64,000 nt of DNA, taken from NCBI GenBank assembly GCA_943737045.1, contig CALSFV010000222.1:248001-312000 (forward strand), in the 5' to 3' direction. Each line of letters begins with the position of its first letter. Within the stretch, counting starts at the first letter, position 1. Below the pieces are notes generated by a model. That model searched no databases. It was given only the letters and a program-made list of their open reading frames with translations, and had not been told where the DNA came from. The stretch is from Parapristionchus giblindavisi (taxonomy: Eukaryota; Nematoda; Chromadorea; Rhabditida; Diplogasteridae). The position numbers and the translations under genes were made by a program. Positions 46,927 to 57,791 of the stretch are shown one piece after another.

Positions 46927-48429
46927 TTAAAAGGCGTTCTCGGTAAGAATGCAGTGAACGGGATGGAAGATGGCACAGTTGGTGAAAATCGTTTCTATGC
47001 GCTCAAACTTCACAGATGGAGTGCCTAGGGGTGGGATACACTTCAGCCAAAAAATTGGACTCCAAATGTGATCTTTGATCTTTGATCTCGCGAAAAATAA
47101 AGTTGAGATTTTCCTATCTTGTTATATACCATTCGAAAGAGCGGAAAAAGTTATGTTAGAATATAAATTTTCAGAGCTCTAGGTCTAGTATATCTCCCGT
47201 AATGTGCGAAAAACCAATTTTTTTGGACGTTTTCAATCTTTAAAAAAATAAATCAGCACTTTACAATAATCTCCGGGGAATTCCACTGACGCTATCTTGT
47301 AGCAAATTTCATGTAGAATTTAATAAAAATTAATTGAGAAAAATCGATTTTGTCGGAATATCACTTATAAGCCAACGCTATCGCCCGATCGAGCTCATAT
47401 TCCTAGGGTGGGTTCGAACCCCACCCCAGGACAATGTTTTTTTGCTGATTTTTCGCTGGCTTTCCAATGCTGCCCAAGACTTTTGCCAATGTGTATGACC
47501 TTTAGAAAGTGGTTTTCTTGACATATTTAGCTGCTAAAGTATACAAATGACGAGTTCTTGACTCTAAAGTCACGATCGCTGAATAGCTCGAGAGAGTTAC
47601 TTTATTCTATAAAATGATAGGGCACGTCTGTATGTTTGTTTGTTTGTTTATGTGTCCGTCACACGCCCTTTCTTCTTTAGGATTCCTTTAGGATTGTTTA
47701 GAAACACTACATCGGGCATGGAAATGTACGACTCTGTCGTATGACAGTTACCTGGTTGATAGGCCAGCGGTGATATGCTCAGATAAAAGATTAAGCCATG
47801 CATGCCTGCGAACAAGCCTCATTTGGGGGCAAACCATTAGTACGGTTCCAAATTCGGACAAGCTCAATCAATCGATGTTCACGTTTGAAAGAGGGTAAAA
47901 GAGAGAAAAATTGAGTATTACTGTGATTGGTTATAGGAGAAAGAAACGATGGGAGCTCTCTATAGGGAGAAGGAGGGGTCGGAGATAAGAGAGAGAGAGA
48001 TAAGTTCCAGCGACAAAATCGATTTTTCTCAATTAATTTTTATTAAATTCTACATGAAATTTGCTACAAGATAGCGTCAGTGGAATTCCCCGGAGATTAT
48101 TGTAAAGTGCTGATTTATTTTTTTAAAGATTGAGAACGTCAAAAAAAATTGGTTTTTCGCACATTACGGGAGCTATACTAGACCTAGAGCTCTGAAAATT
48201 TATATTCTAACATAACTTTTTCCGCTCTTTCGAATGGTATATAGCAAGATAGGAAAATCTCAACTTTATTTTTCGCGAGATCAAAGATCAAAGATCACAT
48301 TTGTAGTCCAATTTTTTGGCTGAAGTGTATCCCACCCCTAGGCACTCCATCTGTGAAGTTTGAGCGCATAGAAACGATTTTCACCAACTGTGCCACTTTG
48401 CTTGCCGTCTTAGCGAGAACGCCTTTTAA
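46927..48429. mobile_element. 1.5 kb TTAA-bounded foldback element
   Basis: TTAAAAGGCGTTCTCGGTAA at the left and TTAGCGAGAACGCCTTTTAA at the right. Long arms pair (GGAAAATCTCAACTTTA / TAAAGTTGAGATTTTCC) around a spacer of about 47400-47990. The spacer start holds GGGTGGGTTCGAACCCCACC, a perfect tRNA-type T-arm (47410-47430). A partial relative is at 54364-54545. Confidence 0.8.
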
Positions 48430-48774
48430 AGACGTGATAATATGGCAGATGGTAATAATAACAATAGTTTATCAATGTTCCACCAGACAATTGGGATCAA
48501 AATTATGGCACGAACGACGGTTCCTACACCACTTGAGAGTGAAAGGAACTAGCAACAACTAATCTTGGAAATCGGGTTTCAACGCAGTGATTTTAATAGA
48601 ATAAATTTACTTAAATTTAAATTACCCCTGTTTCATGATAGTAACGAAAACTTTATTGATCAAAATAGTTTACCACAATTTCACAAAACTCACATTGTTA
48701 CGAAAAAATGTGTACTTGTATTGATGAAGATTGCTTCTTGATCAAAGAAAAAACTGAATTCACTGTATACAGGC

Positions 48775-48935
48775 TGGCAAATGATTGAAACAAGGATGGA
48801 GTTGAATTCACCTCCTCTTCTTATCAGGTGGATTTCTCTAACCACTAAGCTACTGTGCTAATTTTCAATTTTATTCATGTATAATGTGATATATTTTCCA
48901 GCTCTCGAACACCCTGAGTCACAAGAAAAAAAGCG
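48775..48935 (+). pseudogene. Receptor relic: SINE plus start of exon 7
   Basis: The plus strand carries the same SINE seen before exon 7 of genes H and D, then TATTTTCCAG and CTCTCGAACACCCTGAGTCA, matching the exon 7 peptide LSHTLS. Similarity ends after about 30 bases. No flanking exons are present. Confidence 0.6.
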
Positions 48936-49084
48936 TATGCGTTGCTCGGAAACCAATTCATAGATGATTCGATTTTCTAGATCACTGAAAACTGTTTACA
49001 TAACAAAATAATATATATTTATTATTGTAAGACATATGCTACTAATGATCCACCGACGCTCATACATAGGTGATCAACTCTGGT

Positions 49085-49272
49085 ATTTTCAAACTAATAG
49101 TTTACTTATATTTCCCACTAGCCGTAGACTTGCAAGTCTACGGCTAGTTAAACGTAAGCTTACTATAAGTGGTGTATAATACTGTAATACATTTCGTCAA
49201 ATGTTCTTTCACTCGTAGTGGACTAGCAGTAAACTACTAGTCTGTGACGTCACGTAAGTAAACTACTAGTTT
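49085..49272. mobile_element. Palindromic MITE, TGGTATTT..CAAACTA ends
   Basis: TGGTATTTTCAAACTAATAG ... CTACTAGTTTGGAAATACCA. Inside, the hairpin GCCGTAGACTTGCAAGTCTA CGGC folds perfectly. Confidence 0.7.
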
Positions 49273-49609
49273 GGAAATACCAGATAATGCTCTCTCATAG
49301 CCAAAGAAAGTGAACAAGCATTTCTAAAACAGAGAATTTCAAATTAGTCAAGAATCTCAACGCATAAGAGAATAACCAGACAAAAAAAACTGAAGAAGGC
49401 ATGAGTAATATCGGAAATAGTCAAATATATTGTGATTCGATCATAAACACTTTCTCGATTTATAAGCACTGTTAAAAATATAAAACGTTAAAACGAGTTG
49501 TAAATCAAAGAAAAAAGTGTTGAAAAATTCGGGATAGGTCCGAAAAAAGTTTCCGTCTCGCATGGAACAGATCTATCACTAATCTGAAAACATTCAGAGT
49601 AGAAAATCA

Positions 49610-49871
49610 TATTGTGCGTATAAAATGTACTTGCATAAGAAAATGACAAACGGTGCTAACGAACGGAAGTCACAATCGAGAGGCGCGGCGAGATGTAGCC
49701 TTCTACATCTCGCCCCGCCTCTCGATTGTCTCTCCGCTGCCTCTCTCTAACCCGGCTGACCTTCGCCGCGCGCAATATCATATATAAAAGAGATCGGCAT
49801 AGTTTCTCAACCATGCAAAACAAGAAAGTTCTCTTCTACAAATAAAACAATTGATTTTTATACGCTCAATA
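49610..49871. mobile_element. MITE family E copy
   Basis: TATTGTGCGTATAAAATGTA ... TTTTTATACGCTCAATA in reverse orientation, with a GGCGAGATGTAG/CTACATCTCGCC centre. It lies in the last intron of pseudogene D. Confidence 0.8.
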
Positions 49872-49959
49872 CAACAGGTTTTTTTCGATGAATAATTCAA
49901 ACTGCGTTGTGCTGACATCACAGAATATATCTGGCATATTGCAAAAATGTCTGGACCAT

Positions 49960-50057
49960 CTTTAAAAGCACGCATGAGCTCATTTTGCCCTCAACTCTGG
50001 CAAAGCGCTCTCGAATATAAAGAAAGCGAAAGAGCATTAGCTCGCGGTAGGCCTTTA
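49960..50057. mobile_element. Degraded family B MITE
   Basis: TTTAAAAGCACGCATGAGCTC ... TAGCTCGCGGTAGGCCTTTA with a short internal hairpin. Confidence 0.5.
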
Positions 50058-50734
50058 TTGAATTGTACATCGCTTGTTATAATTGCGAGGGCTTTTTACG
50101 ATAGGCGAGCATCTTATCTCATTGCTCGCGGAAAGCAAACTGGATGAAATTTTGCAAAGGCGTAGCTAAATGTATTGCAAGATCAATGGCAAAGTCCAAA
50201 AATCCTGGCGTCCAATAGCCGAGCCAGAAAATCGGTACAAAATGTAGTCACATTTGTAGAAAGTCAGCATCTTGGGTATCTTATAGTTAGCAAAAATAGT
50301 TTTGAGGAGGGGTCTTTCTACTAACCTGGGCAAACTTATACCGTTTTTCTGGCTTGGCTATGCACGCCAGGGTTTGTGTACTTTACCACTGGTCTTTCAA
50401 TGCGTTCAGTTATGTCTATGCAAAATTTAATCCAGTTTGTTTTTAGACCATTCCCTTGTCAGTAAATCTAATCTTACCCATCCACTAAAAGGTACAATTG
50501 CCAGTTTACGGTTGTTGCCAAAAAACCGTTGAAAATCCGTAGTCAGAATGCCAACAATATGAGTAAAAACAACTTCCATAAGCATCATAGGAACAGTTTG
50601 GCTGATGCTCTGAGCAGAAGAAATTATTACAATTAAAAGTTAGTCTGTGAGTTTTAGAACCTGAACAAAAACAATAATTTCTTTGCGCAGTTGCCCCATA
50701 TTATTCTTGTAACTCAGGGTGTGCGAGAGCTGGA

Positions 50735-50880
50735 AAATATAATTATGGATGACCAGAAATGAAATAGCACAGGTAGCTTAGTGGTTAAAGCAATGCAGCG
50801 GATAGGCAGAGGCAGTGGGTTCGAACCATGCTTCAAGGAGCTGACTCAGCTATCACTCAGAATAAATTCAATCAATTAAA
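50735..50880 (+). repeat. tRNA-derived SINE in intron 6 of pseudogene D
   Basis: The plus strand shows GGTAGCTTAGTGGTTAAAGC (A box) and GTGGGTTCGAACCATG (B box). Its position next to exon 7 matches the SINE in gene H. Confidence 0.65.
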
Positions 50881-52451
50881 AAAAGATTTGATGGCTTATG
50901 TACTTCAATAAAACCAATTTAAATGTGAAATACAATGAAAGAGTTACTCTACAAACTGCTTGAAATTCCTGTTGCGCAGGTTGTTTGAATAGAATTACGA
51001 TAATCAAAAGGTCATGAGAATTTTAAACTCGCTCTTGCGCACGCTATTTAACTGTATTTATTAATGCGTGCAAGATAATTTGAAACTTTCCTCTCTCTCA
51101 ATTCTTTATAATTATACAATGAGGAAAAAAAAGGAACGGAGGAAAATTCTTTGATTTTTTTTAGTTAACATGGCCTTTTTTTCGTTTACGTGGGCCTACC
51201 TGTTTTCGAGTGCTTCGTAGATGTAAAAGAATCATGAAATCCATGATAACAACAAGTAAGAATTCAAAAGAGCACGAATACAGACTGACGTAACTGGAAA
51301 TTGTTTAATATAAATTAATGAAACTTGAAAATTAATGAACAAACTCTCGGTAGAATCGTCCTATCGACGTGTCCGATAACTCCCAATGCATGTGAACGTT
51401 GTCGTAGCACAGACAGGAGCCGTCATCTTTATTAAGATAAATATACTCCAAATCGATAATTTTTTTTGCTTTAATTTACTATACTTAAAAATCGGTTTTA
51501 GTAGTTTTTTCGCAAGATAAAATGTTTATGGACGAATTAGACACGAAATTAAATAAGTAGTTACTCTTACCTGCCATAATCAATGGGAGTGTCGTCAACA
51601 TACAAATCAAAAACATGATCGGAATCAAAACTTTAGTTTGCTGTATTGTGAACACGTTCTTGGAAGGAAAGAACAGCTTGATAAATCGATTTATTGATAG
51701 CATAAAATGCATGTGAACATTGAAATACCAGCCAACTGCACCGATCTGAAATAAAAGATGAAAGTCTCAGAAATCACATAAAGTTAAAGGCGCACCCAGA
51801 TCTAACCTTACCATGCGCAATGGAATCCGTTGTCTAGAAGGTAAACAAATTGCCAGAGCCGAAGCATTGCCATAGCGCGATAATAGTCAAATAACAACTA
51901 AAGACGCGAAAAAGCCAAGACGCAATCAAATAAAAATTAGAGCATTCTACTGGCATACTGCAACGCAGTCCAGTTTATTTAATTAATTTTTTTCGACTCT
52001 GAACACCACATTACATATCCCACAAATCTGCTTCCAGGAAAATCCTGCTGGAAAGTTTCAGTATCCAGAGGTATCCGATGATCTTTCATTTTAAATTTGT
52101 TCGCGCTACACGATAGTCGTATTGATAGTCTTACGTATCCGAAGATTCTGCTCTCCGAAGCGCCATGATTGAATGTCGGCGTGTATTATGTACATACCAA
52201 ACTGACAATGTAATGAGCATAACCATATTATTGACGCATAAAGCGCCGCAGATCAAACCAAATCTGCATGTAGAAATTCGTGTGGTTCAGTTAGATTTTA
52301 AATTATTTACGAATTTCTCAGATTTTTCGATTTCCAAATAGTGATTAGAGCCAATAAGATAATGAGCAATCCCGCTACCGATACCTGAAATGTTCGCAGT
52401 TATGGGAAAATTTCACACAAATATAAAAAAATCGAATAAAATGCAATGCTT

Positions 52452-52567
52452 TTAAATGTACAGCCCAGGCTAATTTTATACTCTGGTCACGCTCTATCGC
52501 TTTATTTGTCAACGAGAGAGCATTGCCAATGTGTGGAGTAAAATCAGCTTAGGGTGTTCTTTCAATC
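52452..52567. mobile_element. MITE, family B
   Basis: TTTAAATGTACAGCCCAGGC ... AGCTTAGGGTGTTCTTTCAA with a CTATCGC/AACGAGAGAGC hairpin. It sits between exons 1 and 2 of pseudogene D. Confidence 0.6.
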
Positions 52568-52869
52568 TCGGATTTATCTCACCAAATGAATAATTGGCAG
52601 CGCTATGGAATAATCAAGAGTTCCGTAAACATAAAATACTCGTCCATTCAGTGATGCAAATGTGCATTATTTCCTAAAGCATACTTGATTCTCTCTAGAA
52701 TGTGGTCAATTTGTTAGATATATCATTATTTCGAATACAATGTGTAAGTCGAAACGTCACAGAGTTTGAAACGTTGAATATCGCAGCAAAGATATTCTTT
52801 CTAATCTAAAAATATGAATATATCAGTAAAAAACATGTTAATGATCCGGAACGTATACACTAATATCGA

Positions 52870-53215
52870 ATGAAATGACGCAAATATTGTCATTTAACAA
52901 AAATCATAATTTTCACGATGAATAAATTGTTCCGATTATACGCTGAATAAATGTAGGGGCCACTTTCATTTGAGTTCATCGGAACAATTCGTTCATCATG
53001 CAAATGATGATTTTTTGTTAAATGAGAATATTTGGCCTCATATCTTTCGATATAGTAGATTCGACAGAGAGAAAAAAAACAATGAAAAGACAGAAAAATA
53101 ACGAAAACGGCCGAATCGCCCACAATCCCGTTTGATCGGCATGATCCGTTCAGATCGATTCACACCGTTCATGATACAATTATTTTTACATGTACGATAG
53201 AGTCATATCATGATC
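52870..53215. repeat. Copy of the 3880-4310 repeat
   Basis: Shares GATGAATAAATTGTTCCGAT and ATCCCGTTTGATCGGC with the earlier copy and ends with GTTCATGATACAATTA. The left arm is shorter. Confidence 0.6.
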
Positions 53216-53238
53216 ATATATCTACAAGTCTAATACGC

Positions 53239-53403
53239 CTAATCTTGAAGCTGATCAACCACGTGAGCTAATCGAAAAAGGAACTAAATATGGAATACAA
53301 AGTACTGTTTATCTTACCAAGTAGCAGCGATCAGTCCTAGCCACACCCAGTAGCCTGATCACGAACAAGAAGACAAGTAATGAGAAAAGAATAAAGAAAA
53401 AAA
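53239..53403 (-). CDS. Possible terminal exons of an unrecognised membrane protein
   Basis: Minus strand: after TTCTTTCTAG, 53318-53403 encodes a very hydrophobic stretch (ILFSLLVFLFVIRLLGVA, then RTDRCYL) and ends at a good GTAAGA donor. A 35 bp intron ends in ATATTTAG, and 53239-53283 reads FLFRLAHVVDQLQD then TAG. Phases agree. Upstream exons were not found; a family A MITE starts 30 bp away, and 53560-53940 holds only short minus-strand frames (SKSVDLDQFMGDMRDLFDLL). It could be a real gene tail or chance. Confidence 0.3.
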
Positions 53404-53433
53404 CTAGAAAGAATAAAGACTCACGTTAGCTCG

Positions 53434-53554
53434 TTAAAGGGAGCGTTACCTCACTCAATGGTCTCTTTGACTCGCAATGCTCTCTCGTTGTTAGAGTACA
53501 GAGAAATAGTGTGCACAATGAAGAGACCATTGGTAGAGGTAACGCTCCCTTTAA
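53434..53554. mobile_element. TTAA MITE, family A
   Basis: Perfect TTAA on both sides with AAAGGGAGCGTTACCTCACT / AGAGGTAACGCTCCCTT. Confidence 0.85.
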
Positions 53555-54088
53555 GGATCCTTGTCGTCAAATGTTATGAATTTTGGTCCTGGTCTAGACA
53601 CCGACGGGACGGTAGAGAATCCTCGTCAGTGGACAAGCCCCAGGAGAACAATTATTTTACTAATTTATAGAATAAATAACGCGCGAATTTTAAAGAACAA
53701 AACGTAAAGTTCCAATGACCTAGACGTGAAAAGGTAAGGAAACGTGAACAAGGGTCGAGCGATATAGGAAGAAAAGGAGGTTGGGAAAAGAAAAAAATGG
53801 AGAGTAAACGTGGGAACAGTAAAGCTAGTTAGTGATCTACCCAGAAGATCAAATAAATCACGCATGTCGCCCATAAATTGATCAAGATCCACTGATTTAC
53901 TACACACTTGTGAATTGAGTAAAGCAAAACTATTTGTAGATACGACTAGAGATATGTATAATTATACAGTGGTGCACCTATGTAATAGTAAGCGTTTTCA
54001 ATAGGCTCCACGCGGCATAGCGCCGCACTACGCCCCACCACGCCAGGGGTTTTTCTCGATGAATAAAGAGTTAAAAATTATGTTTATA

Positions 54089-54359
54089 GTAGCGATGGCT
54101 TACCTGTTTAGGAGGCTAAAATATGGCATAGTAACCAAAACTTTTTGGTTGTGTCTGAATAGTTTTTTTCCAAAATTCGTACTTTCATAATTTTGAAAAG
54201 TTAAATGTTCCCGCGAAAAACAACGCGCGGTAAATTCAAATTTAAGCGGAAATTCAAATTATTATAATGGTGTGCTAATTTTGGAAAAATAAAGGCAACC
54301 AATAATTTTGGTTACTATGTCATATTTTAGCCTCCCAAACAGGTAAGCCATCGCTACTA
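54089..54359. mobile_element. MITE, TAGTAGCGATGGC ends
   Basis: TAGTAGCGATGGCTTACCTG ... CAGGTAAGCCATCGCTACTA, with inverted repeats continuing into GAGGCTAAAATATG. Confidence 0.75.
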
Positions 54360-54363
54360 AAAG

Positions 54364-54545
54364 AAATTAAAAGGCGTTCCCGCTAAGACGGCAAGCAAAG
54401 TGGCACAGTTCGTGAAAATCGTTTCTATGCGCTCAAACTTCACAGGTGGTGCCTAGGGGGGGGGGGATGGACTCTAAAAGTGATCTTTGATCTTTGATCT
54501 CGCGAAAAATAAAGTTGAGATTTTCTTATCTTGTTATATGTTAAA
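54364..54545. repeat. One-armed fragment of the 46.9-48.4 kb foldback element
   Basis: AATTAAAAGGCGTTCCCGCT followed by GTGATCTTTGATCTTTGATC and AAAGTTGAGATTTTCTTATC. Only the left arm is present. Confidence 0.65.
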
Positions 54546-54559
54546 AGACCTCGATGCAT

Positions 54560-54805
54560 GTATCCCTTGGCGTAGTGGTAAATGCGCTGCCTAGTTAGCG
54601 TAACATCGCTGGTTAGAAATCTATTGCCGAACTTTCTTATTTTCAAAATATCGCGCCTTTGCCTGTGCATCATTCATGATTCTCGCGATAAATAAGCTGA
54701 ATTAGCATGAAATTATTAATTTACAGTATGCTGAATAACTTTTGCTATCTTTCTGTCTTCACAGTTTGTTCACGAAAATTTTCGTCGGACTCCAACATTA
54801 AAGGA
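54560..54805 (+). repeat. tRNA-derived SINE
   Basis: GGCGTAGTGGTAAATGCGCT (A-box region), CGCTGGTTAGAAATC (worn B box), then a body collinear with the minus-strand copy at 40275-40515 and ending in TTCACGAAAATTTTCG. Confidence 0.65.
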
Positions 54806-55215
54806 TAAGTAAATACTAGCAAATATACAACTTGACGAAAGATCCGAATCAGGGGTCCGTCCAATCTATCGAAAGTTCGAAGGAAAGATGTGAACTTTCC
54901 GGCGACAGTTCGTAAGAAAGTTGCGAACTTTCCTCGCAACTTTCGTCCGAAAGCTCTCCTACCTCTCACACAGACAAGGGGTTTACATACTTGTAAGAAT
55001 GCCTACGGCGAACTCCAGACGTGTTAGGAGCACCTCTCGTCACAACTTCCATCCGAAATCTCTTCTACCCCTTTGGTGGGCAAGGGCCTTATATACATGT
55101 ATTAAAGACTTCGGCAAACCCCAGACGGGTTTGGTGACAGTTGCCCCGCCCTTTCTAGCTAGAGTTCGAACGAAAGTGCGTGAGCGCGCACATGATTTCT
55201 TTTGCAGTTTTTGTA

Positions 55216-56826
55216 TAACACGCGTGTCGCATAAGGTTCGAATAAACGGTGGCACATTGAAAAAGTCGAAAATGAGCAGAGGTCATTTTTTGATAGTCCA
55301 TAGGGTCCCTAACAAATTGGCAAGAGCTTTTTTGCATATCTTCATTTTTGACGTCGAGAGACGACGTCAAACTTTTTGGACGCCGAAAATTGCCGATTTT
55401 GGAGCTCTGTAGCTCATCGGGGTATGGTTTTCGTGTCGAGTGGTCAACAGAAGATTTTCCTGGAATGACAAGGAGAATACGCCTGCATTATTGCCAGGTC
55501 GATATTTTAATTAGTATTTTTGTAAATCGATTTTGTGTTAGGGTTAAAAACAAAAATCGAAGCCGAAGGTTTTCAATAGCTCAATCGACTAATCTCGACG
55601 AGAGGATTTAAACGGTATACTGAACGTTTTTGTATGTGGTTGCGCTCGGAAGTTATGAGCATTTCAAGATATTTCATTGCGTGGGATCACACGAGAGAAG
55701 AGAGACGCAGCCAGTGATCTACCCACTCTTCTGCCTCGTATGAACAATTCGCCCATTCTCATTAGTTTTACTGTTGTTCTAGTACAACTCATAGCTATTT
55801 TTGATAACTTTTGAATATTCATTTCCATAATTCAATTCATAAATCATAGCCAATCAATGACTATTAATCACTTTGAATGCAAATTACAGTATGACAACAA
55901 AGAGGTTTCAAATTCATAGGAATATTTCATCACGCTCTTCCTCGACCACCATCCTAAAACATAAAACATTCATCTTCGAGTTGTCCAAAAATTTTCTCGT
56001 CCTCATCCTCTCCCTCCTCCCTCATCGTCCAGCGTCCCCCGACTCATCCACAACTCTTCTCTTTCTCGTCCTGTTATAGTTTACACCTACTGATAAGTTA
56101 AAGTGTACTCTCTTTTCTTTGTTTCATAATCACAAACATTTCAATTGGCACTTGTAAATTCATTATTAGTTCTTTCAATTCCAACAAAAGGAAAACCAGC
56201 AAAAGATCACTGCGGCTAGGAGGATCGAACCCCTGACTGTCAAAAGTAAACGCCGACATCTTATCCACTACACTACAGATAGTTGTTTGGAAGGTGGACA
56301 GAAAAGTTTATCAACCAATCAGGATGGCTTGTGCTGGAAACAACACAAATTTCACAGTCAAAAAAATCTTGGAATGCTTATAACTTCCGAGCGCAACCAC
56401 ATACAAAAACGTTCAGTATACCGTTGAAATCCTCTCGTCGAGATTAGTCGATTGAGCTATTGAAAACCTTCGGCTTCGATTTTTGTTTTTAACCCTATCA
56501 CAAAATCGATTTACAAAAATACTAATTAAAATATCGACCTGGCAATAATGCAGGCGCATTCTCCCTGTCATTCCAGGAAAACCTTCTGTTGACCACTCGA
56601 CACGAAAACCACACCACTAACAGCTACAGAGCTCCAAAGTCGGCAATTTTCGGCGTCCAAAAAGTTTGACGTCGTCTCTCGACGTCAAAAATGAAGATAT
56701 GCAAAAAAGCTCTTGCCAATTTGTTAGGGACCCTATGGACTACCGAAAAATGCATTAATATGTGGGGGTCGAAAAATGTGCCAACCACCCCCGGATTTTA
56801 CTCGATTCTTCGGTGACACGCGTGAT
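55216..56826. mobile_element. 1.6 kb foldback element
   Basis: ACACGCGTGTC and GACACGCGTG mark the ends; the arms pair closely (GACGTCGAGAGACGACGTCA is present on both sides). The spacer at about 55720-56330 contains a minus-strand tRNA-like block (CAGGGGTTCGATCCTCCTAG with GTAGTGTAGTGGATAAG, 56205-56285). The longest frames lie in the arms and are not taken as genes. Outside it, 54890-54960 and 57000-57170 carry the GTTGCGAAC repeat, so this may sit inside a still larger inverted structure. Confidence 0.75.
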
Positions 56827-56829
56827 AAA

Positions 56830-57190
56830 TAATAATAAGTTTTCTTTAAAAAAATTTGTAACATATTGAACACACACTCATAAGGAGTTGAGTAATAAAA
56901 ATTTTACTATCACACTATCACTTTGTAAATTCAAGTTTCGTCGCAACTTTAAGTAAACGCCCGTTTACTTTTTCTGCACCTCTTCAAATTGCACGCTATT
57001 TCTCCATTTCTCTAACACCTCGGCAGAAAGTTGCGATCTTTGTTCGCATCTTTGTTCGCATGTTTTTGCCGAACTTATTTCGGTGAGAAAATAGCATGGG
57101 ATTTTGAGAGAATTAGAGAAAAACTTCGCAACTTTGTTCCGAACTTTGTTCGCGAACTTTTGATAGATTGCATGGGTCACAGAGTATTTG
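56830..57190. repeat. GTTGCGAA-rich repeat, inverse of 290-620
   Basis: ACACACTCATAAGGAGTTGA and AAGTTTCGTCGCAACTTTA are reverse complements of the sequence near 480-580. Confidence 0.6.
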
Positions 57191-57791
57191 TACAACTAAT
57201 CAAAAGCTTACTTCCGTTAAGGCAAATGCGGGGTTTATTGGTGGTAATTATGGATTACTACTATGATACATCTGCGACATGCGCATGAACAAGTGAGTTA
57301 ATTTTAGAGTAACGCGATATTACAATATGTAAACATAAGTTATTTTACTGTAGACACCGGTACCTTAAGGTACGGCTTTTTTTAGTTCTTCTCTAAAAAC
57401 AAAAAAAAACGAAAAAAGGAAAATTAACACAACTTTGCTTGAAAAGTCAGCTTGTGATGAGAAAGGAGGACTACCCACTCCGCCTCTCAGGAACTTTTGC
57501 AAAAACAAATAAAAATAACATAAATAAATTCTTGATAATTCAACAGTCATTAACACTTGTTCGATCACTGCTATTATCCACATAAAATTTACTTGCAGAA
57601 GAAAATGACAAAAGGCAAAGGTACAACCCGTTATTCAAGGCACACGAAATCCTGCGGATGATCACTGGTATGCCAGTGATAATTCAAGGCCAATTCAATC
57701 CGCAGTGCCTACAAGAAAATGTCATTTCAGAAAGTAAACAACAAAATTTATCTCTATGATGATACATTTTTTATCGAAAGGTTACATCAAA

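Larger units (their letters stand above)
49504..52660 (-). pseudogene. Srx-like receptor pseudogene, gene D
   Basis: All nine exon positions of the family are recognisable (about 52585-52660, 52311-52384, about 52135-52260, 51571-51745, 51345-51426, 51200-51293, 50661-50729, 50478-50609, 49504-49583). Damage: exon 1 has no in-frame ATG and carries a 2 nt shift relative to gene C; the TM2 exon lacks one nucleotide after LITLSVWY; exon 8 has an extra T in a run, giving 132 nt instead of 131. The middle exons are still clean (MHFMLSINRFIKLFFPSK, SCLCYDNVHMHW, TM5 CSFEFLLVVIMDF). A duplicated end of a TM2 exon (SRFVGY) lies at about 52010-52050. Independent single-base errors in the assembly could mimic part of this. 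Confidence 0.75.

Noticed and set aside
47370..47445. Possible tRNA gene
   Set aside because: The T-arm is perfect, but the acceptor stem, D-arm and anticodon arm do not fold to a standard cloverleaf; better called tRNA-like.
54921..55412. 163-codon open frame on the plus strand
   Set aside because: It lies in the GTTGCGAAC repeat and the left arm of a foldback element; the mirror arm carries the complementary frames, so the openness is a repeat property.
56205..56285. Possible tRNA gene on the minus strand
   Set aside because: Good A and B boxes but no proper 7 bp acceptor stem or clear anticodon loop; inside a foldback spacer, so SINE-like.
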